Source of the DNA: Intrasporangium calvum DSM 43043 | GTDB lineage: Bacteria; Actinomycetota; Actinomycetes; Actinomycetales; Dermatophilaceae | Direction: 5' to 3' | Assembly (NCBI RefSeq): GCF_000184685.1 | Contig: NC_014830.1 | Span: forward strand, 3,534,001 to 3,598,000 | Length of the DNA: 64,000 nt | In this document: positions 8,243 through 16,415 of the stretch, one piece after another | How positions within the stretch are numbered: the stretch's first letter is position 1 | How the letters are laid out: every line of letters begins with the position of its first letter | Notes under the pieces: model-generated | What the model saw: only the letters and a program-made list of their open reading frames with translations | What the model was told of the DNA's origin: nothing | The model's database searches: none | Made by a program: the position numbers and the translations under genes

Positions 8243-9190
8243 TCAGCCCCCCACGCCGATGGCCTCGTCGGCCCGGTCCGGGACGGCGACGGAGGGCCGC
8301 TCGCTGCGGCGCTCGTGGAGAGCCAGGGCGACCACCGCGGCGAGCACGATCGCGAAGCCGACCCACTGCGACCCGTCCAGCGTCCGGCCGAGGACCGTCA
8401 CCCCGACGACGGCCGCGGTGATCGGGAAGGCCAGCTCGGCGAGGGTGGCCCGTGAGGCCGGAGTGGTGCGCAGCCCCCGGTAGTACAGGAGCAGGGCGAC
8501 CAGTCCCGGGACCAGGGCGAGGACGACGATGTTGCCGGCCGAGCCGGCGTCGATGCGGACCGACGTGCCCGTGACGAGCGAGATCACGGCCAGCGCCACG
8601 AGACCCACGCCGAAGCGGAGGGTGGTGAGCTGGCGGAAGGTCAGCTCCGCGCTGGCGGCGCGTCCGAGAACGGTGCCCGCCGCCCACAGGGCCGCTGCCC
8701 CGAGGGCGAGCCCAGCGGCATACAGGCTGGTGACACTGACCGCGAAGGGCTCGGGGAAGCTGAGCAGCCACGCGCCCGCGATCGCCGGCACCGCGAAGAA
8801 CGCGAACGACGCGCGCAGCCGCTCCCCGAGCAGGACGGCCGCGAGCAGGAGGGCGATGAGGGGCTGGAGCTTCTGGAGCACCTGCGGCGTGATCGGGTCG
8901 CCGAGCCGGAACGCCGACGTGAAGAGCGTCGTCGCGAGCGCGGAGGAGCCGGCCCCGATGACGAGCACACTCACCTGCGTCCGTCGGCGCGCGACGGCCA
9001 CCGCACGGAGCGCCCCGACGAGCCAGGGAGACACGAGCAGCGCGAGGACGACGTGCTCCCAGAAGACGATCGCCACGGAGGGGTACTGCTTGGCGAGGGG
9101 ATCACGCCAGATCGCGGACAGCCCCCAGAGGCTGGCGGCGAGCGCGATGAGCCACGTGCGGTCGGCGTTGCGGGTTCGCAGGTCCGGCAT
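8243..9190 (-). CDS. EamA-family drug/metabolite transporter
   Basis: A 315-residue membrane protein with about ten hydrophobic segments in two EamA repeats, a DMT-superfamily permease. The ATG at 9190 is chosen because the frame upstream has no transporter sequence, although its ribosome-binding site is weak. It is embedded between the acyl-CoA dehydrogenase and MaoC genes, so it may move an intermediate or the growth substrate. The substrate is unknown. A copy of the dispersed GTATGCCGCT motif lies inside, encoding part of LYAAGLALG. Confidence 0.82.
   Translation of the reverse strand: MPDLRTRNADRTWLIALAASLWGLSAIWRDPLAKQYPSVAIVFWEHVVLALLVSPWLVGALRAVAVARRRTQVSVLVIGAGSSALATTLFTSAFRLGDPITPQVLQKLQPLIALLLAAVLLGERLRASFAFFAVPAIAGAWLLSFPEPFAVSVTSLYAAGLALGAAALWAAGTVLGRAASAELTFRQLTTLRFGVGLVALAVISLVTGTSVRIDAGSAGNIVVLALVPGLVALLLYYRGLRTTPASRATLAELAFPITAAVVGVTVLGRTLDGSQWVGFAIVLAAVVALALHERRSERPSVAVPDRADEAIGVGG
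8714..8723 (-). repeat. Dispersed motif GTATGCCGCT, inside EamA gene
   Basis: Exact core with the extension GGGCTCGCCC on the minus strand, translated as part of LYAAGLA. Confidence 0.9.
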
Positions 9191-9233
9191 GAGTGACAGC
9201 CTACGAGGGGTGGCGGACGCCGGACGCCGCGTC

Positions 9234-10439
9234 TCAGCCGATGAAGGGCGCGGTCCGCTTGAGCTCCTCACGGGCGATGGTGCGCCGGTGGACGGCGTCG
9301 GGGCCGTCGACGATCCGCAGCACCCGCGCCCACGCGTAGAAGTACGCGAGCGGGGTGTCACCCGACACGCCGGCCGCGCCGAAGACCTCGATGGCCCGGT
9401 CGATGACCTTCGTCGCCATCGCGGGCGTCGCGACCTTGATCGCGGCGATCTCGGTGCGGGCACCCTTGGCGCCGTACTGGTCGATCAGCCACGCGGTCTT
9501 GTAGACGTAGAGCCGCGCCTGGTCGATCTCCATCCGGGACTCGGCGATCAGCTCCTGCACGACTCCCATCTGGGACAGGTGCTCGCCGAACGCGACCCGC
9601 GACTTGGCCCGGTCGACCATCAGCGCGAGCGCCCGTTCGGCCATCCCGATGGCCCGCATCGCGTGGTGGATCCGGCCGGGGCCGAGGCGGGCCTGGGCGA
9701 TCATGAACCCGTCACCCTCGCCGGCGATGAGGTTGGCGACGGGGACCCGCACGTCGCGGAAGACGACCTCGGCGTGGCCGTGCTGGTCGTGGTAGCCGAA
9801 GATCGACAGGTCCCGCTCGACCGTCAGGCCCGGGGTGTCGCGCGGCACGAGGATCATCGACTGCTGCCGGTGCGTGTCTGCCGACGGGTCGGTCTTGCCC
9901 ATGACGATGAAGACCTGGCACCGCTCGTCCATCGCGCCGCTGCTCCACCACTTGCGCCCGTTGATGACGTACTCGTCGCCCTCGCGGCGGATCACCGTCT
10001 GGATGTTCGTCGCGTCGGAGGAGGCGACGTCGGGCTCGGTCATCGAGAACGCCGAGCGGATCTCCCCGGCGAGCAGCGGCTCGAGCCAGCGCTCCTTCTG
10101 CGCCTCGGTGCCGAACAGGTGCAGCACCTCCATGTTCCCCGTGTCGGGGGCCTGGCAGTTGATCGCCTCGGGCGCGATGACCGGCGACCACCCGGAGATC
10201 TCCGCGATGGCGGCGTAGTCGACGTTGGTCAGGCCCGACTCGGCCGGCAGGAAGAGGTTCCACAGCCCCCGCCGCCACGCCGACTCCTTGAGCCGCTCGA
10301 CGACGGGCGGGTGATCGTACTGCCCGTGCTCGGCCAGGTGGGCGTAGTAGCCCGCCTCGGCCGGGAAGACCTCCTCGCGCATGAAGGCCCACATGGCCTG
10401 GGACAGCTCCTCGGCGCGGGGGGACGGTGCGAAGTCCAT
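9234..10439 (-). CDS. ACAD10/11-like acyl-CoA dehydrogenase
   Basis: A 401-residue acyl-CoA dehydrogenase with the FAD/substrate block AFSMTEPDVASSDATN near residues 133-148 and the C-terminal RIVDGPDAVHRRTIAREEL. The usual catalytic YEGT is replaced by VDGPD, as in the ACAD10/ACAD11 subgroup. The ATG overlaps the stop of the APH-fold kinase gene (TAATG). In animals the same two domains are fused in ACAD10/ACAD11, and in bacterial levulinate-type pathways a kinase and an acyl-CoA dehydrogenase act on 4-hydroxyacyl-CoA. I therefore infer a role in removing a 4- or 5-hydroxy group through a phospho-intermediate. The substrate is unproven. Confidence 0.87.
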   Translation of the reverse strand: MDFAPSPRAEELSQAMWAFMREEVFPAEAGYYAHLAEHGQYDHPPVVERLKESAWRRGLWNLFLPAESGLTNVDYAAIAEISGWSPVIAPEAINCQAPDTGNMEVLHLFGTEAQKERWLEPLLAGEIRSAFSMTEPDVASSDATNIQTVIRREGDEYVINGRKWWSSGAMDERCQVFIVMGKTDPSADTHRQQSMILVPRDTPGLTVERDLSIFGYHDQHGHAEVVFRDVRVPVANLIAGEGDGFMIAQARLGPGRIHHAMRAIGMAERALALMVDRAKSRVAFGEHLSQMGVVQELIAESRMEIDQARLYVYKTAWLIDQYGAKGARTEIAAIKVATPAMATKVIDRAIEVFGAAGVSGDTPLAYFYAWARVLRIVDGPDAVHRRTIAREELKRTAPFIG

Positions 10440-11545
10440 TACTCCTCCTTGACTGCGTGCAGGCCGGCGGCGACGAGCGGCTCGACGGCCGCTCCGATCG
10501 AGGCGAACCCCGCGCCGACGGTCTGCCCCTGGGTGTAGCGGTAGTGGATGCCCTCGAGGATCACCGCGAGCTTGAAGTAGGCCAGCCCCAGGTGGAACGA
10601 GAGGTTGCCGAGATCGCGACCCGACCCAGCGGCATACCGCTGGAGGATCTCGTCGGGGCCGAGCCAGCCGGGGGCGAGGGCGACGTCGGACACGCCGGCG
10701 CCGCCACCGAGGCCGGCGAGCGCCTGGTAGACCTGCAGCAGCCCGACGTCGGTCAGGGGGTCCCCCAGCGTGGCCATCTCCCAGTCGAGGACGGCGGTGA
10801 CCTGGTCGCGGCCGTCGGTCGTGTCGACGAGGAGGTTGTCGAGGCGGAAGTCACCGTGCACGATCGCCGGCGGCGACTCCGGGGGGACGTTCGCGGCGAG
10901 CCAGGCGTGCAGCTCGTCGATCCCTGCGACGTCGCGGCTGCGGGAGCCGTCGAGCTGCTTCTTCCACCGGCGCACCTGCCGCTCGAGGAAGCCCTCGGGC
11001 CGCCCGAAGTCGCTGAGCCCCACGGTGTCCGGGTCCACCGCGTGGAGCGCGACGAGCGTGTCGACCATCCGCTCGCAGATGGCCCGGGTCCGCCCCGGGC
11101 CGAGCGGCTCGAGCTCGGCGGCCAGGCGGAAGGGCGTGCCCGGAGCGAGCTCCATGACGTAGAACGGCGCGCCGATGACGCTGTCGTCCGGACACACCGC
11201 GTAGGTCGCGGGGACCGGGACGGGCGTGTCGCGCAGCGCCGTGATCACGCGGTGCTCGCGGACCATGTCGTGGGCCGTCGCGAGCACGTGCCCGAGCGGT
11301 GGTCGGCGCACGATGACGCCGTGCTCGCCGCCGGTCACGACGTAGGTGAGGTTGGACTTGCCCCCCGCGACCAGCCGTGCGGTGAGGGGCGGGCTGAGCA
11401 GGCCCGGCGCCTCCCGCGCGAGGAAGTCGGCGAGGGCGTCGAGCGGCAGGCCGGGCGGGTCGGCCGACTCACTCGAGTCACCGATGCCGTATGCCGCTGG
11501 GCTCGCTCCCCCGGTCGGCTCTCCGGGCGCGGGTGGCTGGGTCAC
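10439..11545 (-). CDS. APH-fold kinase, ACAD10/11 kinase-domain type
   Basis: A 368-residue aminoglycoside-phosphotransferase-fold kinase. The Brenner motif VHGDFRLDN and the metal-binding LDWEMATLGDP segment are present. The GTG start overlaps the preceding MaoC stop by four bases (GTGA), and its own stop overlaps the next ATG. The pairing with an ACAD10/11-like dehydrogenase suggests that it phosphorylates a hydroxyacyl-CoA rather than an antibiotic. The first 20 residues are Pro/Gly-rich and encoded partly by a dispersed motif copy; a second copy lies in the C-terminal third (RYAAGSG). Confidence 0.87.
   Translation of the reverse strand: MTQPPAPGEPTGGASPAAYGIGDSSESADPPGLPLDALADFLAREAPGLLSPPLTARLVAGGKSNLTYVVTGGEHGVIVRRPPLGHVLATAHDMVREHRVITALRDTPVPVPATYAVCPDDSVIGAPFYVMELAPGTPFRLAAELEPLGPGRTRAICERMVDTLVALHAVDPDTVGLSDFGRPEGFLERQVRRWKKQLDGSRSRDVAGIDELHAWLAANVPPESPPAIVHGDFRLDNLLVDTTDGRDQVTAVLDWEMATLGDPLTDVGLLQVYQALAGLGGGAGVSDVALAPGWLGPDEILQRYAAGSGRDLGNLSFHLGLAYFKLAVILEGIHYRYTQGQTVGAGFASIGAAVEPLVAAGLHAVKEE
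10628..10637 (-). repeat. Dispersed motif GTATGCCGCT, inside APH kinase gene
   Basis: Exact core with the minus-strand extension GGGTCGG. It encodes the YAAG of QRYAAGSG. Confidence 0.9.
11489..11498 (+). repeat. Dispersed motif GTATGCCGCT, N-terminal end of APH kinase gene
   Basis: Exact core plus GGGCTCGCTCCCC. Read on the gene's strand it encodes SPAAYG in a low-conservation N-terminal tail. Confidence 0.9.
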
Positions 11546-11994
11546 GGCACGTAGACCCAGACGACGTCGGCGACACAGGCGGGTTTGGCGCCGCCCTCGA
11601 TCTCGACGGTCATGCGGACGACCGCCTGGGTGCCGACCGCGATCGGGGTCAGCTCGAGCAGCTGCGCCGAGCCGCGGACCCTGCTGCCGACCGGGACCGG
11701 CGCGGGGAACCGCACCTTGTTCGCCCCGTAGTTGAGGCCCAGCTGCACGCCGTCGACCCGGTAGATCTCGGCGGCGAGGACCGGCAGGAGCGACAGCGTG
11801 AGGTAGCCGTGGGCGATGGTCCGCCCGAACGGACCGCCCTTGGCCCGCTCGGGGTCGACGTGGATCCACTGGTGGTCGCCCGTCGCGTCGGCGAAGAGGT
11901 CCACCTGCTGCTGGGTGATCTCGTGCCAGTCGCTCTGCCCCAGCTGCTCGCCGACCGCGGCGGCCAGCTCCTCGAGTCCGGTGAAGGTGCGCAT
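11542..11994 (-). CDS. MaoC-family (R)-enoyl-CoA hydratase-like protein
   Basis: A 150-residue MaoC hotdog protein with the clear hydratase motif FADATGDHQWIHVDPERA near residues 34-51 (catalytic Asp and His) and GPFGRTIAHGYLTLSLLP. It resembles actinobacterial HtdZ/NodN-like hydratases. The ATG at 11994 lies directly after the FabG-like gene. It should hydrate a 2-enoyl-CoA produced in the pathway, feeding the SDR dehydrogenase next door. Confidence 0.87.
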   Translation of the reverse strand: MRTFTGLEELAAAVGEQLGQSDWHEITQQQVDLFADATGDHQWIHVDPERAKGGPFGRTIAHGYLTLSLLPVLAAEIYRVDGVQLGLNYGANKVRFPAPVPVGSRVRGSAQLLELTPIAVGTQAVVRMTVEIEGGAKPACVADVVWVYVP

Positions 11995-11995
11995 G

Positions 11996-12805
11996 TCAGG
12001 CCTTGGGCCCGCCGGCGACGTAGATGACCTGCCCCGACACGAAGCCCGCGTCCTCACGCACGAGGAAGGCGACGGTCGCGGCGATGTCCTCCGGCTGGCC
12101 GACCCGCCCGACCGGGATCTCCTTGGCCGCACCCTCGAGGAACTGCTCGAAGGTGATCCCCATCCGCTCGGCCGTCGCCCGGGTCATGTCGGTCGCGATG
12201 AAGCCGGGGGCGATCGCGTTGGCCGTCACCCCGAACCGGCCCAGCTCGATCGCCAGCGTCTTGGTGAAGCCCTGCAGCCCCGCCTTGGCCGCCGAGTAGT
12301 TCGCCTGACCCCGGTTGCCGAGCGCCGAGGTCGAGGAGAGGTTGACGATCCGGCCCCACGTGGCCTCGGTCATGTACTTCTGGGCCGCGCGGGTCATGAG
12401 GAACGAACCGCGCAGGTGGACGCCCATCACCGCGTCCCAGTCCGCGACGGTCATCTTGAAGAGCATGTTGTCCCGGATGATGCCCGCGTTGTTGACGAGC
12501 ACCGTGGGGGCGCCCAGCTCGGACGCGACCCGCTCGACGGCGGCCTGCACCGCGGCCTCGTCGGAGACGTCCACTCCCAGCGCGAGGGCCCGTCCCCCGG
12601 CCGCCTCGATCTCGGAGACCACTGTCCCGCAGGCGGCCTCGTCGAGGTCGAGCACGGCCACCGCGAAGCCGTCGGCGGCGAGGCGCCGGGCCACGGCGGC
12701 GCCGATGCCGCGGGCGGCACCCGTGACGATCGCGGTGCGCTGCTGGCCAGTCTGGGTCTGGGTCTGGGTCTGGGTCTGGTCGGGCTGGTCGGGCTGGTCG
12801 GTCAT
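11996..12805 (-). CDS. SDR-family 3-oxoacyl reductase, FabG-like
   Basis: A 269-residue short-chain dehydrogenase. The Rossmann motif is TGAARGIG, the structural NNAG is followed by the catalytic Ser/Tyr/Lys set (NLSSTSALGNRGQANYSAAKAG), and the C-terminus reads SGQVIYVAGG. The likely reaction is NAD(P)-dependent interconversion of 3-oxoacyl-CoA and 3-hydroxyacyl-CoA. Its start overlaps the upstream SDR stop by four bases. The first 20 residues are an Asp/Gln/Pro/Thr low-complexity tail encoded by short tandem DNA repeats, absent from ordinary FabG. Confidence 0.9.
   Translation of the reverse strand: MTDQPDQPDQTQTQTQTQTGQQRTAIVTGAARGIGAAVARRLAADGFAVAVLDLDEAACGTVVSEIEAAGGRALALGVDVSDEAAVQAAVERVASELGAPTVLVNNAGIIRDNMLFKMTVADWDAVMGVHLRGSFLMTRAAQKYMTEATWGRIVNLSSTSALGNRGQANYSAAKAGLQGFTKTLAIELGRFGVTANAIAPGFIATDMTRATAERMGITFEQFLEGAAKEIPVGRVGQPEDIAATVAFLVREDAGFVSGQVIYVAGGPKA
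12752..12800. repeat. In-gene tandem repeats encoding the FabG-like N-terminal tail
   Basis: Four copies of the hexamer CTGGGT (12752-12775) are followed by nearly three copies of the nonamer CTGGTCGGG (12776-12800). Both unit lengths are multiples of three, so slippage changes the tail length (QT and DQP units) without breaking the frame. Confidence 0.85.
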
Positions 12806-13599
12806 GGCTGGTGCCTCTCGAGTCGTTGCTGGATCTTGTTCATGCCGCTGAGCCACCCGTCCGGGTCGGCAGCGCGGCCGGCGTAGTAGTCGCGCACCGA
12901 GGGGTGCGGCAGGAGGTGGACCGAGTCGCCCTGCAGGCCCTGCCACACCGACTCGGCGACGTCCTCGGGAGAGAGCGTCCCGTCCCGGGTGAGGAGGTCC
13001 TTGAGCGGTCCCGCCCCATCGAGGATGCGGGTGTCGACCCCGAGCGGGACGATGGCCTGGACGATGATCCCGCGGTGCCGGTAGGTCGCGGCGAGCCATT
13101 CGGCCAGCGCCACGGAGCCGTGCTTCGTCACGGAGTAGGGCAGGTCGCCGAGCATCGTCAGCAGGCCTGCGGCGGACGCCGTGAGGACGAGGCGGCCACC
13201 GCCTGCCTCGAGCCACAGCGGGACGAGCCGCCGGGCGGCCCGGACCTGCGAGAGCACGTTCACCTCGAGCAGGCGGGCCCAGTCGTCGTCGCTGGCGTCG
13301 AGCCCGGCACCGGAGGTGATGCCGGCGTTGGCGACGAAGAGGTCGACCGAGCCGAGCTGCTGCAGGGCGTCGGTGATGAGGGCGTCCACCCCGACGGTCG
13401 AGGCCGCGTCCCCCGGCACGGGGTCCGCGCCGATCTCGGCGGCGGTGACGGACAGCTCGGCCGCGTCGACATCGTTGACCACGACACGCAGTCCCTCGTC
13501 GACGAGACGCCGCGCGATCGCCCGGCCGATGCCGCGTGCCGCGCCGGTGACCACGGCCGTACGCAGGGCGCTCCTCGGCGCGGTGTCGCGGTCTGGCAT
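12802..13599 (-). CDS. SDR-family oxidoreductase
   Basis: A 265-residue short-chain dehydrogenase, first gene of the operon. It has the TGAARGIG cofactor motif, ANAGI, and YSVTKHG with the catalytic Tyr and Lys; the serine lies in VLTASAAG. ATG start at 13599. The C-terminus (VRDYYAGRAADPDGWLSGMNKIQQRL) is typical of actinobacterial SDRs found with acyl-CoA genes. It probably oxidises a hydroxyl group on the pathway substrate. Confidence 0.87.
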   Translation of the reverse strand: MPDRDTAPRSALRTAVVTGAARGIGRAIARRLVDEGLRVVVNDVDAAELSVTAAEIGADPVPGDAASTVGVDALITDALQQLGSVDLFVANAGITSGAGLDASDDDWARLLEVNVLSQVRAARRLVPLWLEAGGGRLVLTASAAGLLTMLGDLPYSVTKHGSVALAEWLAATYRHRGIIVQAIVPLGVDTRILDGAGPLKDLLTRDGTLSPEDVAESVWQGLQGDSVHLLPHPSVRDYYAGRAADPDGWLSGMNKIQQRLERHQP

Positions 13600-13627
13600 G
13601 GCACTCCTGGGCAGGTCGAGGCGTAAC

Positions 13628-13641
13628 TAAGCGCTTGCTTA
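13628..13641. promoter_or_regulatory. Palindromic operator candidate TAAGC-N4-GCTTA
   Basis: A perfect inverted repeat (TAAGC, four bases, GCTTA) lies 29 bases upstream of the first gene of the SDR/MaoC/APH/ACAD operon. It has the size and position of a TetR-family operator. Acyl-CoA-degradation operons in Actinobacteria are commonly controlled by TetR repressors binding AAGC/GCTT-type palindromes. No TetR gene is in the window, so the regulator would be elsewhere. Confidence 0.55.
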
Positions 13642-13702
13642 CCTTGGCCCTGTTGGGGCGCCCCCGTCAAGTGCCCTGCCGCTGCATCCCCTCTTCCCGC
13701 GG

Positions 13703-13744
13703 TCGAGGTATCGGTCGACCACCAGGAGTCGATCCATACCTCGA
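13703..13744 (-). repeat. 46-bp hairpin element, copy A
   Basis: Left arm 13703-13719 and right arm 13728-13744 pair with two mismatches around an eight-base loop (CACCAGGA). The arm sequence matches copies B (25531-25576) and C (26665-26710), but the loop is in the opposite orientation (TCCTGGTG on the other strand). It lies between two divergent genes. Confidence 0.85.
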
Positions 13745-13784
13745 ACGCGGGTGCGATGTCGTGGTCGTGGGGGAGGATCGACCC

Positions 13785-15347
13785 ATGCCGCTCGCCCTGT
13801 CCGAGGTCGTCGCCACCTCGCGCGCCGTCGCGACCACCTCGTCCCGCACGGCCAAGGTCGCCGCTCTGGCTGACTGTCTTGCCCGCGCCGCGGCCGAGGG
13901 TGCGCAGACCGTGGAGATCGTCGCGGCGCACCTCGCCGGTGTCCTGCCCCAGCGCCGCGTCGGCGTCAGCTGGCGCGGCCTCCGGTCCCTGCCCCAGCCG
14001 GCGGCCACCTCGACGCTGACCGTTCTCGAGATCGATGCCGCAGCCACCGAGCTGGCCGCGGTCACCGGACCGGGCTCGGCGGGGCGCCGGTCCGCGCTGG
14101 TCGGGTCCCTCTTCGAGCGGGCCACGGCGGACGAGCAGCAGTGGCTCCGGGCCCTCATCACGGGCGAGACCCGGCAGGGCGCCGGGGACGGCGTGATGCT
14201 CCAGGCCATCGCGAAGGCCGCCGGTGTCCCCGACGCCACCGTTCGCCGGGCCGTCATGCTGGCCGGGCACGCCGGGCCGGTGGCGCGGGCGGCGTTGGAC
14301 GGAGGGGCAGCCGCCCTGGCCGCGCTCACGCTCGAGATCGGCCGACCGCTGCGACCGATGCTCGCCGGGTCGGCCCCGGACGTGGCGGCCGCCCTGTCCG
14401 GACTCGGTTCCGAGGTCCTCGTGGAGACCAAGCTCGACGGCATCCGCCTGCAGGCGCATGTGGACCGGCGCGTCGAGCCGGCGGACATCCGCCTCTTCAC
14501 CCGCACCCTCGAAGAGGTCACCGACCGGATGCCTGAGATCGTCGAGGGCCTCACGACCCTCGACGTGCAGACCGCAGTGCTCGACGGCGAGGTCATCGCG
14601 CTGCGCGACGACGGGAGTCCGCAGCCCTTCCAGGTCACCGGCGCCCGGACCGCGAGCAGCGCGGACCCAGACCGCCTCAGGACCCAGGTGCCGCTCACCC
14701 CCTTCTTCTTCGACCTGCTGCACGTCGACGGCGAGGACCTGCTCGACCTGCCCGCCGCCGAACGCTGGAGCCACCTCGCCCGGACCGTTCCGGGCGGGTG
14801 GCTGCCGCGCCGGCTCCTCACCGGGGACGTCACGGAGGCCCAGGAGTTCTTCGACGAGATCACCAGGTCCGGCCATGAGGGCGTCGTGGTCAAGGACCCG
14901 TCCCTGCCCTACGCCGCCGGTCGGCGCGGGCCGGGATGGGTCAAGGTCAAGCCCCGCCACACGCTCGACCTCGTCGTCCTCGCCGTCGAATGGGGCAGCG
15001 GGCGGCGGCGCGGCTGGCTCTCGAACATCCACCTGGGCGCCCGAGACGCCGAGACGGGCCACCTCGTCATGCTCGGCAAGACGTTCAAGGGCATGACCGA
15101 CGAGATGCTGCGCTGGCAGACCGAGCGATTCCGCGCGCTCGCGATCGACGACCCGGACTCCGACGAGTGGGTCATCCGCGTCAGCCCGGAGCAGGTCGTC
15201 GAGGTGGCCTTCGACGGCGTCCAGCGCTCCAGCCGGTACCCGGGCGGCATGGCCCTGCGGTTCGCCCGGGTCCTCCGGTACCGGGACGACAAGCCCGTCT
15301 CCGAGATCGACACCGTGCAGACGGTTCGCCGCCTCGCCGGCTGGTGA
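13785..15347 (+). CDS. ATP-dependent DNA ligase, LigB type
   Basis: A 520-residue ATP-dependent DNA ligase, accessory to the NAD-dependent replicative ligase of bacteria. The N-terminal ligase domain (1-200) is followed by the adenylation domain with motif I ETKLDGIRLQAH (adenylated Lys) and motif V-like EGVVVKDPSLPY...WVKVKP, and then an OB domain ending in RYPGGMALRFARVLRYRDDK. It matches LigB of Mycobacterium and Streptomyces in layout. The ATG at 13785 follows GGGGAGGATC; a longer open frame upstream runs through repeat element A and is rejected. A role in repair is likely. Confidence 0.92.
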   Translation: MPLALSEVVATSRAVATTSSRTAKVAALADCLARAAAEGAQTVEIVAAHLAGVLPQRRVGVSWRGLRSLPQPAATSTLTVLEIDAAATELAAVTGPGSAGRRSALVGSLFERATADEQQWLRALITGETRQGAGDGVMLQAIAKAAGVPDATVRRAVMLAGHAGPVARAALDGGAAALAALTLEIGRPLRPMLAGSAPDVAAALSGLGSEVLVETKLDGIRLQAHVDRRVEPADIRLFTRTLEEVTDRMPEIVEGLTTLDVQTAVLDGEVIALRDDGSPQPFQVTGARTASSADPDRLRTQVPLTPFFFDLLHVDGEDLLDLPAAERWSHLARTVPGGWLPRRLLTGDVTEAQEFFDEITRSGHEGVVVKDPSLPYAAGRRGPGWVKVKPRHTLDLVVLAVEWGSGRRRGWLSNIHLGARDAETGHLVMLGKTFKGMTDEMLRWQTERFRALAIDDPDSDEWVIRVSPEQVVEVAFDGVQRSSRYPGGMALRFARVLRYRDDKPVSEIDTVQTVRRLAGW

Positions 15348-15416
15348 CGCCCCACCTGCCTCCACCCCTGCACTCGACTGGCGCCCACGACCTGGCGTGG
15401 ACCTGCGTCGCGCGGG

Positions 15417-16415
15417 TCAGCGCTGCGCGGCGATGCGCCGGTCCAGGGCCTCGATGACCGTCGTGCAGACGTCCATGTCGTAGAGCCGCTCGATGCTCTG
15501 CATCCCACCGGGGCTCTCGGCGTTGATCTCCACGACCTTGTCGCCGATCACGTCGATGCCGACGAAGAACATGCCGTCGGCCAGGAGCTTGTCCCGCATC
15601 GTCTCGACGACGGTGAGCTCGACGTCACCGGGGTCGATGGGCACCGACCGGCCGCCGACGCTGATGTTCGCCCGCGGGTCGTTGCCGGTCGGGACGCGCC
15701 GGAAAGCGGCCAGCTTTCCGTCGAGCTCGAGGATCTCCCCGTCGAGCACGAAGATCCGCACATCGCCGTTCTCGCCGCCGTCGACGAACTCCTGGACGAT
15801 CGCGTAGCCGTCCTGCAGGACCGCCTCCGTCATCTGCGCGAGGTTCGTCTCGTTCTCGTCCTCGATCATGAACACGTTGCGGCCCTTGGCCCCGTACAGC
15901 GGCTTGACGACGGAGTGCCCGACCTTGGCCACGAACGCCTCGATGGCCGCGGGGTCGCGCGTCACGACGGACCGGGGCCGGATCTTCTCGGGGAACTCCT
16001 CGAGGTAGAGCTTGCTCGTCGCCCGGATCAAGGACATCGGGTCGTTGACCACCGTCACGCCGCGCGCCTTGAGCATCTGGCCGAACACGGCAGCGAGAGG
16101 GCTGGCCCACGGCCGCTCCTGGAGGTCGTCGATCGACTCGTTGCGAAGGAAGAGCGCGTCGAGGTCGTCGAGGACGATCCGCTCCGGGTCGCGTTCCTTG
16201 ACCTGCTCCATGAACCCGGCGAGCGTGTCTCCCTCGGCGAACTCCGCCCGCCGGGCCCGCGCCAGCAGCCGCCCGTCGGTGTCTCCCAGCTCGACGTCCC
16301 CGACACCGACGTACCAGGCCTCATGGCCGCCCAGGCAGGCCGCTCTCGCGAGGCGGGTGGTCGTGTACTCGTCCACCTCGGTGGCGACGTCGTTGACAAA
16401 GAACGCGATCCTCAT
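15417..16415 (-). CDS. ATP-grasp ligase, glutathione-synthetase-like
   Basis: A 332-residue ATP-grasp enzyme resembling glutathione synthetase. The N-terminal preATP-grasp part holds MRIAFFVNDVATEVDEYTTTRLA. ATP-grasp residues include VVKPLYGAKGRNVF, IVQEFVDGGENGDVRIFVLDG and the metal site VVEINAESPGG. It should form an amide or peptide bond with ATP. The ATG follows AAGGAG and overlaps the stop of the DUF1704 gene (ATGA), so the two are coupled. Glutathione is unusual in Actinobacteria, so the true substrate is probably something else. The pairing with a DUF1704 metallopeptidase recurs in bacteria, but its function is not established. Confidence 0.85.
   Translation of the reverse strand: MRIAFFVNDVATEVDEYTTTRLARAACLGGHEAWYVGVGDVELGDTDGRLLARARRAEFAEGDTLAGFMEQVKERDPERIVLDDLDALFLRNESIDDLQERPWASPLAAVFGQMLKARGVTVVNDPMSLIRATSKLYLEEFPEKIRPRSVVTRDPAAIEAFVAKVGHSVVKPLYGAKGRNVFMIEDENETNLAQMTEAVLQDGYAIVQEFVDGGENGDVRIFVLDGEILELDGKLAAFRRVPTGNDPRANISVGGRSVPIDPGDVELTVVETMRDKLLADGMFFVGIDVIGDKVVEINAESPGGMQSIERLYDMDVCTTVIEALDRRIAAQR

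Noticed and set aside
10439-11545. Aminoglycoside resistance gene
   Set aside because: The APH fold is clear, but coupling to an ACAD10/11-like dehydrogenase and beta-oxidation genes makes a catabolic kinase far more likely.
13260-15365. A 701-residue open frame on the minus strand through the DNA ligase gene
   Set aside because: It is the antisense of a well-supported ligase; such long shadows are common at this GC content, and its protein is low-complexity with no domain.
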